From assembly GCA_001295775.1 (NCBI GenBank), contig LJIA01000015.1, positions 1-64,000 on the forward strand: a stretch of 64,000 bases of DNA, written 5' to 3'. The first letter of the stretch is position 1. Each line of letters starts with the position of its first letter. This document shows positions 25,990 through 40,495 of this stretch, piece by piece. This stretch comes from a beta proteobacterium AAP99. GTDB lineage: Bacteria; Pseudomonadota; Gammaproteobacteria; Burkholderiales; Burkholderiaceae_C. Made by a program: the position numbers and the translations under genes. The notes under the pieces are model-generated. The model had not been told where the DNA came from and made no database searches. It saw only the letters and a list, made by a program, of their open reading frames with translations.

Positions 25990-27273
25990 TCAGCGCCCCA
26001 GCAGCTTGCGCGCCGCCTCGCCCACGCTTTGCACTGCGCTCTGACCGGCGCCGCCGAGCATGCGCGCGAATTCCTCGATGTTCAGCCCGAGACCTTCGGC
26101 CAGACCGATGGTCATCTTGCCGAGCAGGTTCTCGTTGAGCGAAAAGCGCGGATCGTCCAGACGCCCGGCGAGCGTGAACTTGATCACGATCTGGCCGCGG
26201 TCGTTCTTCAGTGCCGCAAGCACGGCCGAACGCGGTACGCCCATGAAGGCGCCGGACGCACCGCTGCCGCTGTTCAGATCCAGTTGCCGTAGCGTCAGCG
26301 TGCCCGGCGCGCGCAGCTGCTGCGCCTTCACCGTGCTGCGCAGATCGAGATCGAGCGTGCCGCTGCGCACGCCGCCCTCGCCCGGCTTGAGCAGATAGGG
26401 CGAGAGCGCACTCAGATCCACATGGCGCAGCGCCGCGTCCAGCTCCATGTCGCGGCTGGCCAGTTCGATCCAGCCCTGCAGACGTACCGCGCCGCCCGTG
26501 TCTTTTGCGGCGCTGCCGGAGCGCTCCGCCGCCTCGGCCTCGCGGCCGGCTGCGGTGTTCGATGCAGCGTTTGATGTGGCGGTCGCCGCCTTCAGCGTCG
26601 CCTGCACATCCAGTGCGCTGCGCCCCTGCAGGCTGGGCCAGGCCAGCGGCCCGAAGCGCGCCTTGATCGGGTCCAGCCGCAGGGCCAGCGCGGGGCGGCG
26701 CACACTGGCGTCGAAGAACGCCACGGCGCAGTCCACCAGATCGATGCGCTCCACACGCACGGCGCGGCCCTCGCCCTGGCCTGGGTCGGTGGTTGCAGTG
26801 TTGCCGCCGGGCGTCGTGGCTGCACGAGCGGGCGCCACAGGCGGCGTCGCCCCAGCCGAAGCCTTGCCTGCGGCCGAGGCCGGCTTGCGCTGCAGCAGGC
26901 TGGGCAGCAGCACGAGCTCACCGCTCGCGCGGCGCAGCACCGTCAGCTCGCCGCCCTCGATCACCACGCGCGCGATGCGCACTTCGTCACTGAACAGACT
27001 GGAGAGCTGCGGCAGCACGCGCACGCGCTTGGCGCGCAGCTCCTCGGTGGCGGGCCAGCCGGCGCTGGCAGCCGCGATCACGACATCGCTCAGCACCACA
27101 CCCTGCCAACTCACGCCGATGCGGCCCACGCTGGCCTGCGGGCCGAGCGCCGCTTCCACCTGCCGCTTGAGCAACTGCGTGGCCACGATGAAGGCCACGC
27201 CGAATGCGAAAGCCAGCCCCGCAGCAAGCAGCAGCCAGACGCGCGGGCGGCGCCAGAGCGGTACAGAACTCAT
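25990..27273 (-). CDS. DUF748 / AsmA-like inner-membrane-anchored protein
   Basis: A 427-residue protein with one N-terminal membrane helix (VWLLLAAGLAFAFGVAFIV) and a large periplasmic part. Typical DUF748 segments are IGVSWQGVVLSDVVIAA, ARVVIEGGELTVLRR, LDLDLRSTVKAQQLRAPG and the C-terminal IKFTLAGRLDDPRFSLNEN. An alanine/threonine-rich low-complexity linker sits at about residues 135-175. AsmA/DUF748 proteins have been linked to outer membrane assembly and lipid transport; the exact role here is unknown. The ATG at 27273 is chosen because longer reading runs into the repeat element upstream. Confidence 0.82.
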   Translation of the reverse strand: MSSVPLWRRPRVWLLLAAGLAFAFGVAFIVATQLLKRQVEAALGPQASVGRIGVSWQGVVLSDVVIAAASAGWPATEELRAKRVRVLPQLSSLFSDEVRIARVVIEGGELTVLRRASGELVLLPSLLQRKPASAAGKASAGATPPVAPARAATTPGGNTATTDPGQGEGRAVRVERIDLVDCAVAFFDASVRRPALALRLDPIKARFGPLAWPSLQGRSALDVQATLKAATATSNAASNTAAGREAEAAERSGSAAKDTGGAVRLQGWIELASRDMELDAALRHVDLSALSPYLLKPGEGGVRSGTLDLDLRSTVKAQQLRAPGTLTLRQLDLNSGSGASGAFMGVPRSAVLAALKNDRGQIVIKFTLAGRLDDPRFSLNENLLGKMTIGLAEGLGLNIEEFARMLGGAGQSAVQSVGEAARKLLGR

Positions 27274-27301
27274 TGCGCGCCCCCGCATGTCAAAAGGGCG
27301 G

Positions 27302-27420
27302 CTGCCGCTTTCCGCTTGTCCCATGCGGGTTTCCAAGGCATCTGCCTGAAGACGCTTGCTGGATGCGCGTCTTCAAGGCATTGGCCTGAAGAACCGCACC
27401 AGACAAGCGGAAAGCGGCAG
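27302..27420. repeat. Inverted pair of dispersed palindromic elements, copy C
   Basis: The outer ends are a perfect 19-bp inverted repeat: CTGCCGCTTTCCGCTTGTC at 27302-27320 and its complement at 27402-27420. Inside lie two family members facing outward: a minus-strand copy (27302-27350, with CCATGCGGG and GGCATCTGCC) and a plus-strand copy (27351-27420, TTGCTGGATGCG, then GGCCTGAAGAACCGCACCAG and the tail ACAAGCGGAAAG). This head-to-head arrangement is like the BIMEs built from REP sequences. It lies between the SPOR gene stop and the DUF748 gene start, both minus strand. Confidence 0.78.
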
Positions 27421-27481
27421 GTGTGCTGTGAGAAGGCTCTGCGCTGCACGCCGCGGCGCGAGACGGACGACCGCATGCTGA

Positions 27482-28306
27482 TCACCGCGCCAGATCGATC
27501 GGCGTGTCGCCCAGCACCTCGCGCAGGCGCGCTCGGGCCGCATCGCGGTCCTGCGCATTGGCAAAGGGGCCGATGCGCACGCGGCTCAGGCCCTCGCTGG
27601 AGTACACCTCCGGCCGGATGTCCGGCGGCCAGGCCATGCGGCGAACCATCGAGAACACGTTCCAGGCCTTGGGCTCGTCGGCAAAGGCGCCGACCTGCAG
27701 GTACAGCGCGCCGCCCGAAGCCGCGGACGCCGCCGCAGCGCTGGGTGCAGCCACAGCGGCACCGGGCGCCGCAACCGGAGCGGTGACCTGAGGAGGCGTG
27801 ACCGAGGAAGGCGTGCCGGGGGCAGCCGCTTCGGCGGCCACGCCCAGCTCGTCCGGCAGCGGCAGCGCAGCGACATCCGCGCCGCCGCGCAGGCCGGGCG
27901 GCAGGCCGGTGCTCGGTGCGCGGCGGGTGTCGCCGCGGGTATCCGGGTCGGTGCGGATCAGCAAGGGCGCCGCGCGCGTTGCATCCATTTGCAGCGCACG
28001 CGCCAGCGACATCGAGAACTGCGCACTGCCGTCGCGCGCGGGCGCCTGCGTCGTCGCACGGGCCACGCGGCCACTGTCGGTGGCGGTGACGATCACGCGC
28101 TGCCCGGCGGGCCAGCCAGGGCTGCTGACCCATGGGCTCTCATCCGTGGCGGACGGCGGGGCGGGCCGCGCGATGGTGAGCACGGCGGCGGGTTCGGCCG
28201 CCATGGCGGCAGAGGCGTGAAGGCCGGCCAGAAGTGCGCCAAGGCCCATCAGATACATCGCGACGATGCGGCCGCACGTCACGGATCGAAGCACTGCATT
28301 CGTCAT
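27482..28306 (-). CDS. SPOR-domain protein, exported
   Basis: A 274-residue protein with an N-terminal signal ([22 protein letters not shown]). A middle region ([16 protein letters not shown]) is faintly reminiscent of a degenerate RlpA-type barrel. A long Ala/Pro linker follows, then a C-terminal SPOR domain at about residues 200-272 ([15 protein letters not shown] and [17 protein letters not shown]). SPOR domains bind denuded glycan strands at the division septum, so an envelope or division role is likely. The catalytic residues of RlpA are not evident. ATG at 28306 is preferred; longer starts add a Cys-rich non-family extension. Confidence 0.82.
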   Translation of the reverse strand: MTNAVLRSVTCGRIVAMYLMGLGALLAGLHASAAMAAEPAAVLTIARPAPPSATDESPWVSSPGWPAGQRVIVTATDSGRVARATTQAPARDGSAQFSMSLARALQMDATRAAPLLIRTDPDTRGDTRRAPSTGLPPGLRGGADVAALPLPDELGVAAEAAAPGTPSSVTPPQVTAPVAAPGAAVAAPSAAAASAASGGALYLQVGAFADEPKAWNVFSMVRRMAWPPDIRPEVYSSEGLSRVRIGPFANAQDRDAARARLREVLGDTPIDLAR

Positions 28307-28398
28307 GAACCGAAACCTTAGCAGCGCGCCGCGCGGCACACAGCACGGCCAATGCGGCGCAGTCGGCACGGTGCAACGGTCGCACAGCACCCAAAGCA

Positions 28399-28424
28399 AA
28401 CGGGACGCTCGATCGCGTCCCGTT
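28399..28424 (-). terminator. Intrinsic terminator after gltBD
   Basis: A perfect 10-bp stem, AACGGGACGC at 28399-28408 pairing with GCGTCCCGTT at 28415-28424. It begins 26 bases past the gltD stop on the minus strand and is followed there by TTTGCTTTGG. Confidence 0.75.
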
Positions 28425-28450
28425 CAGAGGGTTCAGCCTGGACGAACCGG

Positions 28451-29920
<1,470 letters not shown>

Positions 29921-29963
29921 GTGCGTGTCTCTTTGAATCGGTTGAGCGAATACGTGGCGGTGT

Positions 29964-34712
<4,749 letters not shown>

Positions 34713-34731
34713 GGTCGATCCTGCTCTATGT

Positions 34732-34770
34732 TCAGTTTTTCATTGGGTTATGCACGAAACGCATAACCAT
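34732..34770 (-). other. Possible 12-codon leader ORF before gltB
   Basis: ATG at 34770 opens a frame [12 protein letters not shown] ending TGA at 34734-34732, 19 bases before the gltB ATG. It overlaps the small hairpin 34746-34768. No Shine-Dalgarno is evident, so translation is speculative. Confidence 0.2.
34746..34768 (-). promoter_or_regulatory. Small hairpin in the gltB leader
   Basis: GGTTATGC at 34746-34753 pairs perfectly with GCATAACC at 34761-34768 across a 7-base loop. It lies between the long T-tailed hairpin and the gltB ribosome-binding region (AGGA, 34 bases further on). Confidence 0.45.
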
Positions 34771-34774
34771 GCAG

Positions 34775-34851
34775 ACAAAAAAGGCGGCTTTGTGCCATCT
34801 CGGCCGTCCTGACGTGCGGAACCCGAGCGAGATGATGGTCAAAGCCGCCTT
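34775..34851 (-). terminator. Long T-tailed hairpin: terminator of the aro operon or gltB attenuator
   Basis: On the minus strand AAGGCGGCTTTG (34851-34840) pairs over 12 bp with CAAAGCCGCCTT (34792-34781). A further ATCTCG/CGAGAT pairing is present inside. The 3' arm runs straight into six Ts (34782-34777). It is 87 bases past the upstream unknown-gene stop and about 65 before gltB. It could end the aroK-aroB-dgt transcript, or, if transcription starts near the TATATT at 34871-34866, act as an attenuator. Confidence 0.65.
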
Positions 34852-34937
34852 GTGAGCGTTGGCGGAATATACACGCCGATACTGCTGCTCTGCAGCAATG
34901 TCGGGAAATGTAGTCAGGCTTCGGGGCGTTCGCCGCC

Positions 34938-35681
34938 TCAGTGACCGAACTTGCGCGTCGCCTTGACGCCAGAGGGGTCAAGCTCGGTGCTGTCCTCGTC
35001 CGGCCCGCCGAGCTTGCTGACATCGAGACCGTGCGGCTGGTCGAGCATCCACCGAGCAAGTTCTTCCATCAGGCGCTCGTTGACGAAGTCAGCCGGCCAG
35101 GTTCCCGCGCGCAGTCCTGGCGCTTCGATGTTTTGGATTCGGTAGTCGACCTCGGCGGCGAGGTAGTCGAAGCTCAGACGGATCCCGCAGGGGATCACCG
35201 AGTCGAACTCGAAGCCGAAGCGGATGTCATCCGCCGGGTTCTTGCCGCGATAGACCTCCTCACGAAAGCTGATCGACGCGTCCAGCAGGCGGCGGCGCAG
35301 TCGCTCTGCCGTGCGCGCCGGACGCGTTATGTTCACGTGCTGTTCTGCTCGAAGTTCGGCGCTGATCACCAGTTGGTGAATGACCTCGGTGTTGCGCATG
35401 CGCATGTGCCGAACCACCAGTTTGGGTTTCAGCAAGCGCAGGTTACGGATGCTGAGATCGGAGTCCAGCTCAAAGGCACGGCGAAGCCTCGGCCGAATCT
35501 GATCCAGATCGGCGGCAACCTCTTCCCAGAAGGCGAGCGCGGCCGCACTTGCCGTGTCGCAAGCGACAAACTGCTCAACGCCCGGACCATCAAGAACCGC
35601 GGCTTCTTCATGCTCGGCGCTCGACGAGTGCGCTTCCAGCAGGCTGGGGTCGAGCTCGAGTTTGGTTTCGTACTTCTTCAT
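34938..35681 (-). CDS. Conserved hypothetical protein coupled to dgt
   Basis: A 247-residue protein I do not recognise. It has no signal peptide or membrane helix and is highly charged. An N-terminal acidic region (residues 1-30) is followed by a helical basic middle ([20 protein letters not shown]) and a C-terminal region including [18 protein letters not shown]. Its ATG overlaps the dgt stop (ATGA), so it is translationally coupled and is the last gene before the hairpin preceding gltB. Codon use and operon position make it a real gene. No function is assigned. Confidence 0.75.
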   Translation of the reverse strand: MKKYETKLELDPSLLEAHSSSAEHEEAAVLDGPGVEQFVACDTASAAALAFWEEVAADLDQIRPRLRRAFELDSDLSIRNLRLLKPKLVVRHMRMRNTEVIHQLVISAELRAEQHVNITRPARTAERLRRRLLDASISFREEVYRGKNPADDIRFGFEFDSVIPCGIRLSFDYLAAEVDYRIQNIEAPGLRAGTWPADFVNERLMEELARWMLDQPHGLDVSKLGGPDEDSTELDPSGVKATRKFGH

Positions 35682-36820
35682 CGCAACTCCAGCTCGCTGG
35701 CGGAGAAGATCTTGCGGAATTCGCGCATGGCATAGCGGTCCGTCATGCCTGCCACATAGTCGGCGATGCTGCGGTATTGCGCCGCCCGATCAGCAGACTG
35801 ATAAGCCGGCGGCAGCAGCAGGGGCTCATGGGCAAAGGCCTCAAACAGCTGCGTCACGATTCGGCGCGCCTTGTCGGTCATCCGCTGAACGAGATAGTGC
35901 TTGTACAGCCGGCTGAACAGGAACTGCTTGAGCTGCGTGAGATCCTCTCGCGCCGGCGCGGAGAATTGCACCAAGGGCTTTGGAACCGCCCTGACCTGGT
36001 CCACGTGACTCACGCCCGCTGATTCAATGGCAGCGCTCGTCGACTGCGTCAAGTCGTCCACTTGCTCGCTGATCATCCGGCGGATCGTCTCGCTGGTCAG
36101 TCTGCGCCCAGTGCAGCCCGGGAATTGCTCGCGCACAGCGCTCGCGTGCCTCTCCCAAAGCTTCACCTCTGCGAGATCATCGAGGTTGATGTAGCCACTA
36201 CGCAAGCCGTCATCAATATCGTGATTGTTGTACGCAATCTCGTCGGCGAGGTTGGCGACTTGTGCCTCCAGACTAGGCGACCCACCTTCGATAAAGCGGC
36301 GGCCCAACTCGCCCAACTGCTCTGCGTTGCGACGGGAGCAGTGTTTGAGGATGCCCTCCCGAGTTTCGTAGGTCAGATTCAGACCATCAAACGCGGCGTA
36401 TCGCTCCTCGAGCACATCAACAACCCGCAGGCTCTGGAGGTTGTGCTCGAATCCCCCGTGCTCCTTCATGCAGATGTTCAACGCATCTTGACCTGCATGC
36501 CCGAACGGCGTGTGGCCGAGGTCATGGGCCAGGCTGATTGCTTCGACAAGATCCTCATTGAGTCGCAGGCGTCGCGCAATGGATCTCCCGATCTGTGCAA
36601 CCTCGATACTGTGCGTCAGCCGCGTCCGAAAGAGATCGCCCTCGTGATTCAGAAAGACCTGCGTCTTGTACTCAAGGCGTCGGAACGCCGTGCAATGCAC
36701 GATTCTGTCGCGATCCCGCTGGAACGCAGGGCGATTCGGGTCGTCTGCCTCAGCGTGAATGCGCCCGCGCGAATCGGCAGACCGTGCCGCATAGGGCGCA
36801 AGTGGCGCGAACCCACTCAT
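35678..36820 (-). CDS. dgt: Deoxyguanosinetriphosphate triphosphohydrolase-like protein
   Basis: A 380-residue HD-domain hydrolase of the Dgt family, releasing triphosphate from dNTPs. Metal ligands of the HD fold are His70 ([15 protein letters not shown]), His99-Asp100 ([15 protein letters not shown]) and the later aspartate in [15 protein letters not shown]. The N-terminus [20 protein letters not shown] is diagnostic. Start and stop overlap aroB and the unknown downstream gene by four bases each. Confidence 0.94.
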   Translation of the reverse strand: MSGFAPLAPYAARSADSRGRIHAEADDPNRPAFQRDRDRIVHCTAFRRLEYKTQVFLNHEGDLFRTRLTHSIEVAQIGRSIARRLRLNEDLVEAISLAHDLGHTPFGHAGQDALNICMKEHGGFEHNLQSLRVVDVLEERYAAFDGLNLTYETREGILKHCSRRNAEQLGELGRRFIEGGSPSLEAQVANLADEIAYNNHDIDDGLRSGYINLDDLAEVKLWERHASAVREQFPGCTGRRLTSETIRRMISEQVDDLTQSTSAAIESAGVSHVDQVRAVPKPLVQFSAPAREDLTQLKQFLFSRLYKHYLVQRMTDKARRIVTQLFEAFAHEPLLLPPAYQSADRAAQYRSIADYVAGMTDRYAMREFRKIFSASELELR

Positions 36821-37887
36821 CGATGCGCGTCGATGACCTGCGCACCGAGCTCGACCGACTCCGGACGGATGACGCCGCGCCCGATGGATTCAAGCAGAAT
36901 GAAGCGAACTCTGCCGCCTTCATTCTTCTTGTCGAGCAGCATTGCATCGACCAGCGCTTGTGTGGAGGCCTCTGCAGGAACTCGCACCGGCAGTCGAAAT
37001 GCATTGACAATGCGCTCCACCCGACCCACGGCAGAAGGAGCTATCAGGCCGAGTCGCGCGGACATATCGGCAGCCAGCACCAAACCGCAGCCCACAGCCT
37101 GCCCATGCAGCCACGTGCCGAAGCCGAGCACTGCTTCAAGCGCATGCCCGAAGGTGTGGCCAAGGTTCAGCAAAGCGCGCTCGCCAGTCTCAAACTCGTC
37201 CGCCTCAACAATCGCTGCCTTGATCTCGCAAGACCGCCGGATAGCATGCGTCAGCAGTTCAGGATCTCGCGCAAGCAACCCGGCGGAGTTTGCTTCGAGC
37301 CAGTCGAGATAGGCGGCATCCCGGATCAGTGCATGCTTGATGATCTCGGCAAACCCCGCGGAAAGCTCCGCGTCCGGCAAGGTGTTGAGCAGCAGAGGGT
37401 CAATGAACACCTCGCTTGGCTGATGAAATGCGCCAATCATGTTCTTGCCGAGCGGGTGGTTGATTGCTGTCTTGCCACCTATCGAGGAATCCACTTGCGC
37501 AAGCAGCGTGGTGGGTACCTGGATGAAGGGAATGCCGCGCATGTAAGTTGCTGCGGCGAAGCCAGCCGTATCGCCCACTACTCCGCCGCCAACGGCAATG
37601 ATCACCGATCTTCGATCACAACGTGCGGCGAGCATCGCTGAGTAAATTCGCTCAAGCGACACATTCGTCTTGTGCGCCTCACCGTCCTCAAGAACAATCG
37701 ATAGATCGGAACCTTGTGAGGCGACTAGATCGGAGTAAAGCGCCGCGATAGTTTTATTGGTTACAACAATGCGTCGTGTAGATGTCACTGCGACGCTACC
37801 CGCGCGCCACTCGTTTGCGCAGCCCAACTGAATTTGCAGTGGGTACCCTCCGTTGCGGAGGATGAGTTGAATCACGTGCTTGGTCAT
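36817..37887 (-). CDS. aroB: 3-dehydroquinate synthase
   Basis: A 356-residue NAD and zinc-dependent enzyme, the second step of the shikimate pathway. NAD-binding stretches are ALGGGVVGD-like [20 protein letters not shown] and [20 protein letters not shown]. Metal ligands lie in [26 protein letters not shown] and LHGQAVGCG. It follows aroK by four bases and supplies chorismate precursors used, among others, by the TrpE product above. Confidence 0.97.
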   Translation of the reverse strand: MTKHVIQLILRNGGYPLQIQLGCANEWRAGSVAVTSTRRIVVTNKTIAALYSDLVASQGSDLSIVLEDGEAHKTNVSLERIYSAMLAARCDRRSVIIAVGGGVVGDTAGFAAATYMRGIPFIQVPTTLLAQVDSSIGGKTAINHPLGKNMIGAFHQPSEVFIDPLLLNTLPDAELSAGFAEIIKHALIRDAAYLDWLEANSAGLLARDPELLTHAIRRSCEIKAAIVEADEFETGERALLNLGHTFGHALEAVLGFGTWLHGQAVGCGLVLAADMSARLGLIAPSAVGRVERIVNAFRLPVRVPAEASTQALVDAMLLDKKNEGGRVRFILLESIGRGVIRPESVELGAQVIDAHR

Positions 37888-37891
37888 GCGA

Positions 37892-38419
37892 TCAAGGGCG
37901 GCGGATCAACTCAATGAGCTTGGCTGCAGTTGCCGCCGGACGAGCATCCACGTCTAGTACGTCCGTTGCGGCTCCGAGGTAAAGAGAGTGTCGCTCCAAG
38001 TAAAGACGCTCAAGAGTCGCTCTAGGGTCGCCGCACTGAAGCAACGGCCGCTTGCGGTCATGTAGCAAGCGATGGTGAAGGACTGCAGGGCTTGCATGAA
38101 GATAGACAACGCGAATCCCAGCGTTTGTCAATCTGTCGACGTTTGCCTTTACAGTGACTACGCCGCCACCGGTTGAAATGACCAAGAAGCGATGTGTCGC
38201 GATATCGATCAATTCCGACAGTAGGCTTGCCTCGCGCTCTCGAAATCCTGCCTCGCCCTCCTTCGCGAATATTTCCGCCACGGAAACGCCTGCTCGACTT
38301 TCGACGACGCTATCCATGTCGACAAAATCCGCTCCAAGCTGGCCCGATACTCTGCGTCCGACCGTTGACTTGCCAGCCCCCATAAGGCCGACTAGAGCAA
38401 AACTTGGCGTGGCGTGCAT
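37892..38419 (-). CDS. aroK: Shikimate kinase
   Basis: A 175-residue P-loop kinase phosphorylating shikimate. The Walker A is GLMGAGKST (residues 11-19), the shikimate-binding DMDSVVE and FREREASLL, and the conserved STGGGVV follow. It begins 9 bases after the stop of the Ig-like lipoprotein gene and is followed by aroB. Confidence 0.96.
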   Translation of the reverse strand: MHATPSFALVGLMGAGKSTVGRRVSGQLGADFVDMDSVVESRAGVSVAEIFAKEGEAGFREREASLLSELIDIATHRFLVISTGGGVVTVKANVDRLTNAGIRVVYLHASPAVLHHRLLHDRKRPLLQCGDPRATLERLYLERHSLYLGAATDVLDVDARPAATAAKLIELIRRP

Positions 38420-38428
38420 TCCGCAGAG

Positions 38429-40480
38429 TTACATCGCTTGCCTGCAGCCCTCTGGCATCGAGGGCCATGTGTAACTTGGAGTACCCCCGGAGACAGGCAA
38501 GGTGAACTGCCCAGTCGGAGAAGTATTGATCCCGATCCCAAACGGACTGATCTCTCCTGCAGGTGGAGCATTGGAGTTCGTGAAGTCTTCTACTGCAGCA
38601 GATAGCACATAGCCAAGCTGCGCTCGGCCCTCGGAGCCGCCGACGGCTGTCGAGACTTGAATCTCGTAGACCGCCCAGAGCGCAAATCTCTGGGCATAGC
38701 GGACTGTTATGTAAGCCGACCCGTCTGTCGCAGTTGTTCCCGTCGTAGTGGAGTTACCCCCTGAAAGTGGCTGCCCCTCGGAATTCGAAAAGAATACACT
38801 TGCGACTTGGCGGGGCTCGAGTGCGCCGCTGGAGTTGAAGTCCTTCGACGCATCCAAGATACCGTCATTAGTATAATCTTCGTTGGGACATTCGATATAT
38901 ATACCTGCCCTGGTCATTACCTGCCCAGCAGGCAAAGCTGTACCTGGGGTTGAACCAGTCGCCAAGCTGTAGCCCCATGCACCTTGGCTCGCACCCGACA
39001 CTACATAGACAAGACTGCCTTTTCGGAAGGCCGTCGGGCGAAGTCGCACGGTTACCGCGGCTCCTGATACTGCATTACCCGCACTATTTGTCACTCGAAT
39101 ATTGAATATCTTTTGATATTCTGTTGTGGTTGGCTTCTGAATTAGGTTACCAAACCCAATCGACACAAACAGCGGGCCGCCTGCGACGGTTAGCGTCGCG
39201 GTTGCCGTACCGAGCGTGCCTACCGAAGCACCTACGACCACTGCATCCGTTCCTGAGGTAGGCCTGGATCCCGGTCGGAACGTGACAGATGCTTTACCGG
39301 CCGCATCAGTCACTGCGGTTGCTTGATCAAGCGATCCACCTGTGGGGTCCGCAACAATAAAGAAACTAACTACTGCACCTTGAACTGGGTTTCGACTCGG
39401 GGATGAGTCCACAACAAACACGTCAACCTTGGCTGAACCGGTTGTGCCGGTAATTGTGTTCGAAGCGACCTGCACAGTGAATGAGCCGGGCTGTAGGGAC
39501 GCAAAGCTTGCTGTTGTAGATGCACTAACGGTTCCCGAAACTGCAGCCGCCGTAACGACCGCATCTCCCACGATGCCATTGTCAACGAGAGTAGCAACCG
39601 GAGTTCCCGGCCCGGCGGGAGTGACGAGAAGACTTTGACTACCACCTGAAGTGGCACCGGCAGCACGTAGTAATCCTTTGGTCGCCGAAAGCCTTACGGA
39701 CTGAGTAACAAGCGTTCCGTTTTGAGTCCAATTAACGGATACTGCTCCGCCAGTGCCACCGAGCGTTAGCGTGGTTGGGGCGACGGCTACCGTCATTGCA
39801 TCGCTTGCGATCGCAATCCTTACGGGAGTCGCGGTGGCACCAAGCGACGCTGCTCCGATCTCCAGATTGCCTCCGCTTGCGGGTCGCACGGTGGTATTGG
39901 CCTGCCCGTTCGCACCGGTCGTTAGTGGCTGCGCCAAGGCCGCGCCGTTAACGGTAATGGCCACTGCTGCGCCGGCAATCGGCACAGAATTCCCATCGGA
40001 AACGGAGACGCTGACCGGTATATCAGCCCCGGACGCTCCGGACGGAGGCGCGGTGAGAGTTATCGTCGTGCCGGTAACGCGCAGCACTATCTGGGAAGCA
40101 ACCGCGCCCGATGAAGCGCGGACTGTAATCGTTCGATTCGACCGATCAGCTCCGACGCGCACCGTCGCAGTTATTGCGCCCGCGTCGTCAGTTGTCCTCC
40201 GCGTCGATGCAATCGTGCCGGAGTCGGAGGAAAAAGCGACCGCAACATTCGGCAAAACGCGATTGCTTGCATCTTTTGCGACCACGGTAATCGTCGCAGA
40301 ATCGGTGGAACCCGTCCTGAGTGTGCTAGCGCTCGTCGAGACTTCGAGCGATGCCACTGAAGATGTGGCCGCGCCGGGAGCAGAGCCAACTCCGCCAGTC
40401 CCACCGCCGCAGGCAGTAACCAACACTGCAGCAAAGCAAACGGCCCAAAATCTAGATGCAGTTTTCAGAAGTTTGATCAT
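38429..40480 (-). CDS. Ig-like (Big/invasin-type) repeat lipoprotein between pilQ and aroK
   Basis: A 683-residue lipoprotein (signal ending AAVLVTAC, Cys24, followed by glycines). At least four tandem Ig-like domains of the bacterial Big_1/invasin type are visible, each marked by an Ala/Ser/Thr-rich strand set with a turn such as DASNRVLPNVAVAFSSDSG, DGNSVPIAGAAVAITVNG or PVQGAVVSFFIVADPTGGS with a following VTDAAGKASVTF. A C-terminal segment has a calcium-loop-like DYTNDGILDASKDFNSSG. It lies 15 bases past the pilQ stop, inside the pil-aro run, so it may be a pilus- or secretin-associated surface protein; that is inference. Base composition is lower in GC than flanking kilobases. Confidence 0.85.
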   Translation of the reverse strand: MIKLLKTASRFWAVCFAAVLVTACGGGTGGVGSAPGAATSSVASLEVSTSASTLRTGSTDSATITVVAKDASNRVLPNVAVAFSSDSGTIASTRRTTDDAGAITATVRVGADRSNRTITVRASSGAVASQIVLRVTGTTITLTAPPSGASGADIPVSVSVSDGNSVPIAGAAVAITVNGAALAQPLTTGANGQANTTVRPASGGNLEIGAASLGATATPVRIAIASDAMTVAVAPTTLTLGGTGGAVSVNWTQNGTLVTQSVRLSATKGLLRAAGATSGGSQSLLVTPAGPGTPVATLVDNGIVGDAVVTAAAVSGTVSASTTASFASLQPGSFTVQVASNTITGTTGSAKVDVFVVDSSPSRNPVQGAVVSFFIVADPTGGSLDQATAVTDAAGKASVTFRPGSRPTSGTDAVVVGASVGTLGTATATLTVAGGPLFVSIGFGNLIQKPTTTEYQKIFNIRVTNSAGNAVSGAAVTVRLRPTAFRKGSLVYVVSGASQGAWGYSLATGSTPGTALPAGQVMTRAGIYIECPNEDYTNDGILDASKDFNSSGALEPRQVASVFFSNSEGQPLSGGNSTTTGTTATDGSAYITVRYAQRFALWAVYEIQVSTAVGGSEGRAQLGYVLSAAVEDFTNSNAPPAGEISPFGIGINTSPTGQFTLPVSGGTPSYTWPSMPEGCRQAM

Positions 40481-40495
40481 ACCACGCGCTTTCGT

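Noticed and set aside
27274-27336. Longer start for the DUF748 protein
   Set aside because: The added residues are encoded partly by repeat copy C, and the membrane helix already lies just after the ATG at 27273.
27482-28306. RlpA lytic transglycosylase
   Set aside because: The SPOR domain fits, but the conserved active-site residues of the RlpA barrel are not visible.
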